Shown here: in pieces, positions 8,652-16,987 of the stretch
How positions within the stretch are numbered: position 1 is the first letter of the stretch
Layout: the number at the start of each line of letters is the position of its first letter
Source of the DNA: Nitrosomonas sp.
GTDB taxonomy: Bacteria; Pseudomonadota; Gammaproteobacteria; Burkholderiales; Nitrosomonadaceae
Length of the DNA stretch: 49,835 bases
Reading direction: 5' to 3'
Assembly: GCA_021582655.1 (NCBI GenBank)
Contig: CP091135.1
Span: 383,957 to 433,791, forward strand
Program-made: the position numbers and the translations under genes
Notes under the pieces: model-generated
What the model saw: only the letters and a program-made list of their open reading frames with translations
Database searches by the model: none
Told to the model about the DNA's origin: nothing

Positions 8652-8737
8652 GGAAGCGCTAATCAAAACTGTACGAGCGAATCGCTTTAATTGCGAGGGT
8701 AACTCGCCCCTTGTTCACCGAATTAATCGACGCTTCC
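8652..8737. mobile_element. MITE-like short inverted-repeat element, copy A
   Basis: The 86-base segment starts GGAAGCGCTAATC and its other end, reverse-complemented, starts GGAAGCGTCGATTAATTCGG. Related termini occur at 46436-46578, 49374-49462 and 49773 onward. Inside it a small hairpin GCGAG-GGTAA-CTCGC is visible. There is no coding capacity. It lies between the probable iron-regulated promoter and the fbpA start and so would be transcribed in the leader RNA. It is the most diverged copy. Confidence 0.6.
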
Positions 8738-8753
8738 CCAACTATATTATGAA

Positions 8754-8768
8754 TGGGAATAATTATCA
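8754..8768 (-). promoter_or_regulatory. Probable Fur box upstream of the iron importer operon
   Basis: Read on the minus strand the 15 bases are TGATAATTATTCCCA. They match the 7-1-7 Fur consensus TGATAAT-N-ATTATCA at 12 of 14 arm positions. TTGAAA/TTGATA-like and TAATAT-like promoter hexamers flank or overlap it with imperfect spacing, so repression by Fe-Fur is plausible. It begins just downstream of the preceding gene's stop codon at 8772. Function is inferred. Confidence 0.6.
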
Positions 8769-8771
8769 ATT

Positions 8772-11699
8772 TCAAGTTTGAATACGGTTTTTTATAAGGG
8801 GATTTGTAATCTCGATCTTGGGTAGCGGCTTTCCGATATAGTATCCTTGGACGTAGTCAATATCCATTCCTTCAATGATTGAAAAGATCTCAGCGTTTTC
8901 AACAAATTCCGCAGTAATCTTTTTACCGAAGCCGCGTGCGACGCTGCAAAGCGCATTCACCAGAATCAGATCGTCGCTGTTATTCGGTAAATTGCGAATG
9001 AAAGAACCGTCAATTTTCACTACGTCGACGGGTAATTCTCTTAAGTAATAGAACGATGAAAAGCCGACGCCAAAGTCGTCCAAAATAAACCCGCAACCCA
9101 GCTCTCTGATTTCACCCATTAATGCACGCGCACCGGGAAGATCTTCCAATGCCGCTGTCTCGGTTATTTCAAACATGAGGTTTTCCGGATTTAAATCATG
9201 GGAAGCTAACCCTTCCTTAAGAATTGGCAGTAACTCAGGATCATTGAATGCATACGCCGATAAATTGATCGAAAATTTTACCTTACAGTCTTTTTGATAG
9301 AATAAGGCAATTTGTGCGATGGCTTTGCGTAATACCATTTGATCAATGGTATGAATCAATCCCGTTCGCTCCGCTGCTGGAATAAAGTCGGCCGGAGAAA
9401 AAATTGCACCATCCCGATCGCTCATGCGCAATAAAATCTCGAAATGTGTGATTTCTCTTGTATCTATATGTAAGATGGGTTGGAAATATAAAATAAAATT
9501 ATCATGCAAGTGCGCGTATTCAATTTTCTCCTTCCAATAAACCAGATTCTGAAGACGTTCCCGGCTCCTGTCCTTATCGGAAAACAGATACCAGGCATTA
9601 CGCCCCAATGCTTTGGCTTCGTACATCGCGATATCAGCTGCAGCCAGCAGATCATGGATATTTGCGCCGTGTTCAGGAAACAGTGCGATACCGATACTTG
9701 CGGATACCTTATGGGTGCGATTATGGATGACCAATTGCGCGGAATTTAGCTGATCCAAAACCTTTTTGGCTACTTCGATAGCGCCACTGGTATTGATTTC
9801 CGGCAAAATAATGGCAAATTCATCGCCGCCAAGGCGACCGATGACGTCATCAATCCGAATTGTTTGGGTTAGCATATTTGCGACCATTTTCAGCAAAGTA
9901 TCGCCTGCTTGGTGACCGCTGGTGTCATTGATATATTTGAAGCGATCCAGATCAAAAAATAATAAAGCTCCCGGATGCTGGTAACGCTCGGCACGATTCA
10001 GTACATGCTCCAATTCCTCGCTGAAGCGACGGCGATTGTATAAATTAGTGAGCGGATCGTGATCCGCCAGCCAAGCAAGATGCCCTTCTATCCGCTTATA
10101 CTCGGTAATATCCAATCCGACCGACAAAATCGAAGGATCGTCTTCCGATTGCCAAGCCAAGTGCGAGTGTAACCAAACTACGTGACGCTTGGTTTCATCC
10201 TTACAATGAGTAATAGCTTCGTGGCGCAATTGCATTCGCTGACCGGCATGAATTTCATTAAAACGGGAGAGCATGTCTTGAGATTCGTAATCCGGGATAA
10301 GTAAATGAAAAAACGACTTTCCTCTCAATTCGGTCTCGGAATAACTTAATAGCATTTCCCCATAGGCATTCAATGAAATAATGTTTCCCTTGAAGTCTTG
10401 CGTTATAACAACAACTTGCGCGGTATCTAATAAATTTTCCACGAAGTCTTTTTCTTTTCTCAGCGCATTCTTTTGCTCAATCAGCATTTGCGTGCGGGAA
10501 GTTACTTCTTGTTCCAGCTTCTCCAGTTGCAGCGACAATGATACCGCCGCCTCTATCAAGGTATCGACTTCATCCCGGATTCTTGGCGTGTTTTCCGCAG
10601 GCGCAAGCGAACTGCGAAACTTCTCAAATTGACCGCTGGCAAGCAATGGCAACAGAAAGACAACATTCTTTAAACGTGCCAGTAAGCGGGTAAAAATAAA
10701 AAACAGCAAAATTTCAGCAAAAATCAGTCCGAGTAAACCGATAAAAGCGATTTTCCAAATTGAATTATGGATATTATTGACTGCCGTCGTGACATTGGTG
10801 ATCGCTATAAGGTGCGCTTGATCGGATTGATAAGAATCTAGCGGAAATAATTTCAATTGATAAAATTGATTGTCCACACGAAACTGAATGCCTGCCGCCA
10901 GTGCACTCACATTGGGAAAGGTATCGGCGGCTTTCTTGAGCACCTCTTTGTTTGAATCTTTATTAGTTAGTGCAGAAACAAAGACATTCCATCGCGCAAT
11001 GTCAAAATTATCCTGCGCTATCGAATCCGCTTGTTTGGTGATCAACAGACCGATATCCGTGCCTAATATGTTTTTAAAAGCTAATAATACATCCGCAAGT
11101 GAGATACCCATCACCAATACACCGACCTTTTTACCGCCGGCCAGCACCGGTGCAACGATATATTGAATACAGGTTTCCTGGCAAAAAATCGGACTGATCG
11201 GCTGCTCATTCCGGGTGACGAGTTTTACCCAATTTTCTATCAATGGCACACTGGCCGATTGCAGGCCCGGGTTATTCCAGCTTGCAATCGGCCGATTCTG
11301 GGAATCGTAAAAATAAGCAAACTCGACATTATTATGGAATTGCAACAGCGTCCAATGTGCATCGAAAACTTGGCTGAGCAGGCGGCTTTCGCCGCTCAAT
11401 AATGCATTATTCATACCATCGAGAAAAGGAATCGTTTCAGCCAGATTGAATAATTTACGCGACGTATTCTTTATTAAGCTGTTGATTTCTCTAGCATAAC
11501 GCCTATATTCAGTTTCTCTTTGATCATCAAAATTTTTCATTAAACCAAGATAACTGATAAAACAAAACAACATGACTACAACCAACAAAATCAAGCTGCT
11601 GCCCAACGAAATTTTCCACCGCAGGCTGCGAAATCTACGTGCCTCGTTTATTGCAAGCCGGTTATTTTTTTGTTCTTTATTTTCAGCAATCTGATTCAT
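8772..11699 (-). CDS. Membrane GGDEF/EAL protein with periplasmic sensor and PAS domain
   Basis: The protein is 975 residues from the ATG at 11699; an alternative TTG at 11750 would add 17. Order: transmembrane segment about 30-52, periplasmic sensor about 53-312, second transmembrane segment about 315-340, coiled linker, PAS domain about 415-535, GGDEF, EAL. GGDEF is intact at 624-628 with an inhibitory-site motif RIDD five residues before it, so cyclase activity and product feedback are plausible. The EAL motif reads EIL at 754-756, a variant found in some active phosphodiesterases. Its start lies 11 bases after the upstream barrel gene's stop and has no ribosome site, which suggests coupled translation. 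The direction of c-di-GMP turnover cannot be decided from sequence. The periplasmic signal is unknown, but upstream genes suggest a phosphate-like or other small ligand. Confidence 0.9.
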   Translation of the reverse strand: MNQIAENKEQKNNRLAINEARRFRSLRWKISLGSSLILLVVVMLFCFISYLGLMKNFDDQRETEYRRYAREINSLIKNTSRKLFNLAETIPFLDGMNNALLSGESRLLSQVFDAHWTLLQFHNNVEFAYFYDSQNRPIASWNNPGLQSASVPLIENWVKLVTRNEQPISPIFCQETCIQYIVAPVLAGGKKVGVLVMGISLADVLLAFKNILGTDIGLLITKQADSIAQDNFDIARWNVFVSALTNKDSNKEVLKKAADTFPNVSALAAGIQFRVDNQFYQLKLFPLDSYQSDQAHLIAITNVTTAVNNIHNSIWKIAFIGLLGLIFAEILLFFIFTRLLARLKNVVFLLPLLASGQFEKFRSSLAPAENTPRIRDEVDTLIEAAVSLSLQLEKLEQEVTSRTQMLIEQKNALRKEKDFVENLLDTAQVVVITQDFKGNIISLNAYGEMLLSYSETELRGKSFFHLLIPDYESQDMLSRFNEIHAGQRMQLRHEAITHCKDETKRHVVWLHSHLAWQSEDDPSILSVGLDITEYKRIEGHLAWLADHDPLTNLYNRRRFSEELEHVLNRAERYQHPGALLFFDLDRFKYINDTSGHQAGDTLLKMVANMLTQTIRIDDVIGRLGGDEFAIILPEINTSGAIEVAKKVLDQLNSAQLVIHNRTHKVSASIGIALFPEHGANIHDLLAAADIAMYEAKALGRNAWYLFSDKDRSRERLQNLVYWKEKIEYAHLHDNFILYFQPILHIDTREITHFEILLRMSDRDGAIFSPADFIPAAERTGLIHTIDQMVLRKAIAQIALFYQKDCKVKFSINLSAYAFNDPELLPILKEGLASHDLNPENLMFEITETAALEDLPGARALMGEIRELGCGFILDDFGVGFSSFYYLRELPVDVVKIDGSFIRNLPNNSDDLILVNALCSVARGFGKKITAEFVENAEIFSIIEGMDIDYVQGYYIGKPLPKIEITNPLIKNRIQT

Positions 11700-11710
11700 T
11701 GCACATACAA

Positions 11711-13120
11711 TTAAAATCGATAAGATGCTTGGATTGCGAACAAGTCCCAATATTGACTGGGGTGCCCTTCTTTTGAGGGATCGTTATCTAGCCTTGAGAG
11801 CCATCCGGTGCCATTAATGTGATGATACTCTCCTCGCAACATAAAAGCTGGGGTAATATTCCAGCGCAACCCCACGGTAATATCTTTGGCGAAACGAGTA
11901 TATCCCAGCCCGCTTCTCGTCGGAAGCTGGGATGCCCATTCACTGCCGTCTCGGTCTGTTCTGTCAGTAAAGAGCGCGTCATAACGGACGAATCCTTCCC
12001 ATTTGGGTGTAAACCGATATTCACCCTGGATATAATAACTTTCACCGACAAAATCCAATCCATTTAATGCTGGATTATTGAAGTGATTGTTGTACAAGAA
12101 GCTACGAATCGCGTACTCGCTGGTCAGTGACCAGCGTTCGGCGTTATATTGCGCTGAAAATATCACGGGGGTAAATTGCAAAGCACCAGGTCCTAACGGA
12201 TCATGATGCTGCCGGCTGGGATCATACGAAGTATTCAGCCATAACCCGCTAATGCCCAACCTAAGCCGCTTATCATTGGTTTCAAAGATACCCCGACCGA
12301 TATATGTGACTTCCCTATTAAGCTGACCGGGCAATACAACCCCCAGTAATGAACTTTCCGTATCTCTATCACCTACAATCGGAAATCCTATGCCGAATTG
12401 GGTCGACAATACACCTAAGTTGAATATTTCCAAGTCGCCATAAATTTGAATCGAATCACTGGATAATCCCAAATTGCGGGTGCGATCAAAATAAATCGAC
12501 TGCGGTAGTAATATACTTGGACGAGTATGTGCCACATCGCGGGTTTCATTATAAAAACCGAACGGGTTTTTTAATCGCCCAATGCGTACTCCAAATTGAT
12601 TGGCATCATGCGAGAATAGCCGGTAATCAAAAATTGCGTAATCAAGCCGCGGCATTCCAGAGTTCCCTTCACCGGCACGACGTGATAATACTTGCGCAGA
12701 TAATTGTACTTGCGGCAAAGGCCTCATCGATGCATTCAGTCCGGCTTCGGTCAAGCCGAAACTTCCACCGTTATCACTGTTTCCGAACACATCGTTGTCG
12801 GAGGTCGTAATATAAGCCTGACCTAAAAACCCATGAATCTGGAAATCCTTATTTCTGATGAAACTCATTGCGTTATTAATGAATCCCGGCTTTTTCTCGG
12901 ATTCGACTGAATCGGCGATTCGATTCGGCAGATCCGCTATGTTCAACCATTGTATGAAACGTTGCGTCGAATCAATCGGTGAATGTTTTAGTGCAGGCTG
13001 CTGTTGAGCATGCGTGAACGTAAGCGCCAGCATCAGCAAGAAAAATGCTGCCACTCGCGGTAATATGAGCCGGCATTGCCGGTAGGCGTTACTCAACCTC
13101 GAGCACCTTGACATTTTCAT
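11711..13120 (-). CDS. Outer-membrane beta-barrel (porin-like) protein
   Basis: From the ATG at 13120 the product is 469 residues; an upstream start at 13189 is possible but would lie deep inside the preceding gene. A signal peptide with hydrophobic core AAFFLLMLALTF ends near THA-QQQ. The rest is rich in alternating polar/hydrophobic strands with aromatic girdles (FGVRIGRLKNPFGFYNETRD, GFVRYDALFTDR) and ends with an aromatic residue (ASYRF), typical of barrels inserted by the Bam complex. It resembles porin-like proteins often found beside PstS-like proteins and diguanylate cyclases. The start overlaps the upstream gene by about 32 bases, implying coupling. Substrate not predictable. Confidence 0.8.
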   Translation of the reverse strand: MKMSRCSRLSNAYRQCRLILPRVAAFFLLMLALTFTHAQQQPALKHSPIDSTQRFIQWLNIADLPNRIADSVESEKKPGFINNAMSFIRNKDFQIHGFLGQAYITTSDNDVFGNSDNGGSFGLTEAGLNASMRPLPQVQLSAQVLSRRAGEGNSGMPRLDYAIFDYRLFSHDANQFGVRIGRLKNPFGFYNETRDVAHTRPSILLPQSIYFDRTRNLGLSSDSIQIYGDLEIFNLGVLSTQFGIGFPIVGDRDTESSLLGVVLPGQLNREVTYIGRGIFETNDKRLRLGISGLWLNTSYDPSRQHHDPLGPGALQFTPVIFSAQYNAERWSLTSEYAIRSFLYNNHFNNPALNGLDFVGESYYIQGEYRFTPKWEGFVRYDALFTDRTDRDGSEWASQLPTRSGLGYTRFAKDITVGLRWNITPAFMLRGEYHHINGTGWLSRLDNDPSKEGHPSQYWDLFAIQASYRF

Positions 13121-13559
13121 CGATATCCATACTCCATAGATAACCGATTGCTCCTGGCGTATTGGCAATCTTTTGCAGCATTTCTTCACTGGAATTTACT
13201 TGGATTGGCGCTTGTCCAGTACCTGAGAAAACTAAACGGTCCCACGTGGACCTTAATTGGTAAGGAAATACATTTAATTTTTCTTTTGATACGATTTGAT
13301 GCAATTCATGTTCGTCTGCAAGTACGAAAACCCTGATTTTGGTGCCGTCGGTCCATGTTCTCATGCGCATACCGAAAATGGAACGTAATCCATTGACTGA
13401 AATTTTTTTATCAGTAACCCCGGCGTTAGTGACAATCCTGTAATGATTGTGTGCTTCCGCTTCCGTTTTCAGGAAAAATAAGCATAAAGCCAACGCGCAA
13501 CATAGAATCGGCGTTTTATGCTTTGAATGACGAGAGCGTGGCAATAGTTTCCTAACCAA
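13089..13559 (-). CDS. Small periplasmic phosphate-binding-like (PstS-like) protein
   Basis: The 156-residue product has a positively charged N-terminus, a hydrophobic stretch (ILCCALALCLFFL) and likely cleavage near AEA-H, so it is exported. The mature part (GLRSIFGMRMRTWTDGTKIRVFV, FPYQLRSTWDRLVFSGTG, IANTPGAIGYLW) resembles short PstS-like domains that cover only part of a full phosphate-binding protein. The only in-frame start is TTG at 13559; no ATG occurs upstream in frame before AT-rich sequence. It heads a three-gene set with a barrel and a GGDEF/EAL sensor, so it may be a ligand-binding partner of that sensor. Phosphate binding itself is not shown. Confidence 0.75.
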   Translation of the reverse strand: MVRKLLPRSRHSKHKTPILCCALALCLFFLKTEAEAHNHYRIVTNAGVTDKKISVNGLRSIFGMRMRTWTDGTKIRVFVLADEHELHQIVSKEKLNVFPYQLRSTWDRLVFSGTGQAPIQVNSSEEMLQKIANTPGAIGYLWSMDIDENVKVLEVE

Positions 13560-13732
13560 TTGGATACAATCAATAAAGTTTAATTTTATTGCTTTTTATT
13601 GAAACTTTAGCTAGGAGATAGTCGGATTTGTTGATTGTTCTCGAAATATAAAAACACGCAACGCCAACGCCCTTTTATTGACAGCAAGGCAGATCAAATG
13701 CAGAAAACGTGTAATTTTTTTGCTTCGAAAAC

Positions 13733-14527
13733 TTATTGATATCGAAAATTCACCTGGTGTTCGCATTCGCTCAGGCTGTATAAACCCTTATCCGTTACTA
13801 TTTCCCAGAAATCATGATACTCCTGGTGCAATTTTAAAAGAACCTCTTCCAGATTAATGTAGTAAGGCCGCCGGGCGCCATGATAATCAATAACAGGACC
13901 GATGGGTTTGAAATTTAAACCATAAAAACCTAACAACCTGTTCAGTGCCGGATCCATAATCGATAAGAGGTTCACGATTTTATGTGTAACGGATAACCGT
14001 ATGATGCCTGTTGTCAACACCAATGCAATACTTATGGCCGAACGGCGATCCAATACCCTGCGATCTTCCCGTTCTCTTTTGTCGTTGTCAATCACTAAAT
14101 TTAATTGGCGTCGGTTTTCTGCACGCCGATCGTTCTTACGCCGATCAAACTTCTTTACCACTAAGAAACGCGAAATTTCAGCGGTCTGAAGACGGGATAA
14201 TTTAGAAACATTGCAGATATCCGGATCGACTTGTGTATACAACTCGATCGGAAATTGTTTCTCGAGTTCTAATGGGTCGGGAAGAATCAAACGTGCTGTT
14301 CCAATATACTCTCCCGTCGGCTTGTATTTCAGGAGAACATGCGAAGAATGCCGATCATAATCGTCTTGTTCCATTTGGTCCGGACAATGTTCAGATTCAA
14401 ATCCGGGTAAACGTTTTTCGACGCACAATACTTGATATCTCAGCTTATAAACATGCTCAAGCAGTTCGTCTGTATCGGCCATTACGATTTCAAAATACTT
14501 CTGAAAGTTTAAATATAAATCTCCCAT
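13733..14527 (-). CDS. PEP-CTERM/exosortase-associated acyltransferase (N-acyl amino acid synthase-like)
   Basis: The 264-residue protein matches the exosortase-system-associated acyltransferase family, a GNAT-fold group related to acyl-homoserine-lactone and long-chain N-acyl amino acid synthases. Recognisable parts are LRYQVLCVEKRLPGFE near the N-terminus, YIGTARLILPD, and AEISRFLVVKKF. A highly charged insertion rich in Arg/Asp (about 127-160) separates the halves. There is no signal peptide. GGAGG lies 9 bases before the ATG at 14527. No exosortase, PEP-CTERM substrate or polysaccharide gene is in the window, so its partner genes must be elsewhere. Product is inferred only as an acylated metabolite. 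Confidence 0.8.
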   Translation of the reverse strand: MGDLYLNFQKYFEIVMADTDELLEHVYKLRYQVLCVEKRLPGFESEHCPDQMEQDDYDRHSSHVLLKYKPTGEYIGTARLILPDPLELEKQFPIELYTQVDPDICNVSKLSRLQTAEISRFLVVKKFDRRKNDRRAENRRQLNLVIDNDKREREDRRVLDRRSAISIALVLTTGIIRLSVTHKIVNLLSIMDPALNRLLGFYGLNFKPIGPVIDYHGARRPYYINLEEVLLKLHQEYHDFWEIVTDKGLYSLSECEHQVNFRYQ

Positions 14528-15065
14528 GATCTAAAACCTCCGCTTAAACGCATAGTTATAATTCCATCTTCGGTTGCGAGCCGCTGCTTGAACCGCTGAC
14601 AGAAAGTTAAAATCGTTCATCAGTCGGAAATCAGTCTTAGATTGAATCGAATCTGGCACCATTTTTTCAGTATCACGATAGGATGCTTAAATTTTGATTG
14701 ATTTTGCCTTGTTATTCGTAAACAGTACAAGACATATGTGGGAATGATATTCAAAATACTGGCTATATGGGAAACGAAATAGAACATGAAAATACGGCTT
14801 ATTTCTCTTCTTAAGCTTCAAAAACCAAATCAATTATACATATATTCAAATAGTAAAAGATTATAATTAAAGCAATAATTTAAGTTTATTTAAAATAATT
14901 TAACAATTACCGACTTTATTTGGGTTTATGCTTTAAATGGAATGAGGCAAGCACGCTCACAATCAGTTTGATTAAAATTTAATTGACTGTAAATCCTCAT
15001 GACTCAAACAACATAAGACCGTTAGAAGCTGCGTACAATAGTGAAAAAACCAGCTTAAATCCGCC
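14528..15065. other. Intergenic region between divergent acyltransferase and mgtE
   Basis: This 538-base, AT-rich gap must contain divergent promoters. No open frame with a ribosome site was found and no tRNA. A TGGCAC-N5-TTTC sequence near 14657 resembles half of a sigma-54 promoter but lacks the required GC. No magnesium-sensing riboswitch fold could be recognised by eye in the 400 bases before mgtE, but the length of the leader would allow one. Confidence 0.4.
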
Positions 15066-16511
15066 ATGACAGAAGCAACAGACAACGATAACAATACCCC
15101 CGACTCCCCTACGCCTTTGCAGCAAATTACTTATTTGTTGCGAAAATACAAACTAATCGAAGGGTTGGTTAATTTACAGGACTTACAAGATCGATCGCTG
15201 AGCGGATCGTCGGTGCAAAAGCAAAATCTGGATGAATTGAAGGATTATTTGAACCAGCTGCATCCCGCCGATATCGCACATGTTCTCGAAGCATTGCCGA
15301 TGGAAGATCGATTGCTCATTTGGAGTATGGTTAATGCCGAACACGACGGGGAAGTATTACTGGAAACTTCGGATGCAGTGCGCGCCACATTGATCACTGA
15401 TATGGGTAATCAGGAATTGATCGCCGCAACGGAGTATCTGGATACCGACGAAATCGCGGATCTTGCCCCGGATTTACCGAAAATTGTGATCGACGATGTG
15501 TTTCGCTCACTACCTATCGAAGAGCGTGAGCAGCTGCGCGCGGCGATGTCGTATCCGGAAGATTCCGTGGGTGCGCTGATGGATTTCGATGTAATCACGA
15601 TTCGCGAAGATATTCGTTTGGAGGTGGTATTGCGTTATTTGCGTCGGCTGGAAGAATTGCCGGATCATACCGACCAATTGTTTGTCGTGGATCGCAACGA
15701 GCAATTGAAAGGGGTGCTATTGATTAATCGACTGCTGGTCAGCGATCCTGAAACATTAGTGGCAGACGTAATGACAGAGGAAATGATCAAATTGCACCCC
15801 GGCGATGTCGCTCAGCAAGCTGCCAATGCCTTTGAACGCTATGATTTGGTTTCAGCATCCGTGGTGGACGATGCCGATAAATTATTGGGGCGCGTCACCG
15901 TGAATACGGTTATCGATTTTATTCGCGATAAGGCGGAAAACGAAGCCTTGAACCTGGGCGGATTAAGTGAAGAAGAGGATATCTTCGCGTCGGTGCTAAA
16001 AAGCGTAAAAAACCGCTGGGGCTGGTTGGCGATTAATCTGATAACCGCCTTCATCGCTTCGCGGGTAATCGGTTTGTTCGAGGATTCGATCGAAAAACTG
16101 GTCGCGCTTGCGGCGCTGATGCCGATCGTTGCGGGTATAGGGGGAAATTCCGGCAACCAAACCATCACCATGATTGTGCGGGCGCTTGCATTGGAGCAAA
16201 TCAATACCGGAAGCGCCTGGAAGCTGTTGCGCAAAGAAGTCGGTGTCAGTCTTGTCAACGGATTGATCTGGGGAACCATCATCGGCGTATTTACTTTCGC
16301 AATCTATCAAAATGCAGAATTGGGTATGGTGATGACCATGGCTATGGTGCTCAATCTTCTATTGGCAGCGATCCTGGGGGTATTGATTCCGCTGACATTG
16401 CGAAAGCTAGGGCGCGATCCTGCGCTGGGTTCCAGTGTGATGATCACTGCGGTAACCGACAGCGGCGGTTTTTTCATATTTTTAGGTTTGGCGACAATCT
16501 TTTTGCTATGA
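15066..16511 (+). CDS. mgtE: Magnesium transporter MgtE
   Basis: The 481-residue protein has the MgtE order: an N-terminal helical Mg-sensing domain (LHPADIAHVLEALPMEDRLL), two CBS domains (about 200-320, including MTEEMIKLHPGDVAQQ), a connecting helix, then five transmembrane segments. The pore region PIVAGIGGNSGNQTITMIVRAL is preserved and the protein ends in a hydrophobic helix. MgtE dimers conduct Mg2+ into the cell and close when the cytoplasmic domains bind Mg2+. The ATG at 15066 has no strong ribosome site. It stands alone on the plus strand and converges with a small membrane-protein gene 8 bases past its stop; no terminator is visible between them. Confidence 0.93.
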   Translation: MTEATDNDNNTPDSPTPLQQITYLLRKYKLIEGLVNLQDLQDRSLSGSSVQKQNLDELKDYLNQLHPADIAHVLEALPMEDRLLIWSMVNAEHDGEVLLETSDAVRATLITDMGNQELIAATEYLDTDEIADLAPDLPKIVIDDVFRSLPIEEREQLRAAMSYPEDSVGALMDFDVITIREDIRLEVVLRYLRRLEELPDHTDQLFVVDRNEQLKGVLLINRLLVSDPETLVADVMTEEMIKLHPGDVAQQAANAFERYDLVSASVVDDADKLLGRVTVNTVIDFIRDKAENEALNLGGLSEEEDIFASVLKSVKNRWGWLAINLITAFIASRVIGLFEDSIEKLVALAALMPIVAGIGGNSGNQTITMIVRALALEQINTGSAWKLLRKEVGVSLVNGLIWGTIIGVFTFAIYQNAELGMVMTMAMVLNLLLAAILGVLIPLTLRKLGRDPALGSSVMITAVTDSGGFFIFLGLATIFLL

Positions 16512-16519
16512 CGAAACGG

Positions 16520-16930
16520 CTAAGAATCGCTGGCCGGAGCATTACCATCGGATTGCACTGCAGGCGGGCTGCCGAATGATTTCCCTAAATAGCAACCTGC
16601 CAATACGCCGATCACCCAGCATGCCGTCATCAAGGTTGTCAGCAGATTCGAACCGGTAGTATCACGAAATTGCACCATCAATGCACCCAGCGGCGCGGCA
16701 CCGACCAAAATCAGCACGCATAGGCCGATGCCCCCCCCGCTCCAACGAAATATTGCGTAAGACAGTAGCATAAAAGGCACAAACATCGCGATTTGAAACA
16801 TCCAAGCAATGCCACTCCACAGCAGGCCGAATCCCAAAAAAGACAGCAGAAATCCCCCGCCCAGCGCACAGCAAGCGATCCAGCACATTTTCCAAATTTT
16901 CACGGATTGTATTGACCTTTGCTTTGTCAT
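16520..16930 (-). CDS. Small membrane protein, unrecognised
   Basis: The 136-residue product has four likely transmembrane segments and a short polar tail (VQSDGNAPASDS). AAGGTGG precedes the ATG at 16930 with good spacing, which supports translation. Four cysteines lie in or near the first and last membrane segments. I do not recognise a family. It is 57 bases downstream of the ftsH-type gene on the same strand and may be co-transcribed with it, which would fit a membrane protein handled by or modulating that protease, but this is only position. Confidence 0.7.
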   Translation of the reverse strand: MTKQRSIQSVKIWKMCWIACCALGGGFLLSFLGFGLLWSGIAWMFQIAMFVPFMLLSYAIFRWSGGGIGLCVLILVGAAPLGALMVQFRDTTGSNLLTTLMTACWVIGVLAGCYLGKSFGSPPAVQSDGNAPASDS

Positions 16931-16987
16931 TTTGCCACCTTAGTTAAGCGAACGGGCGAATGCACTTCGTACGTTCAGCAACATCGA

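Noticed and set aside
14655-14672. Sigma-54-like promoter upstream of mgtE
   Set aside because: The -24 half TGGCAC fits but the -12 element lacks the required GC, and it is about 400 bases from the gene.
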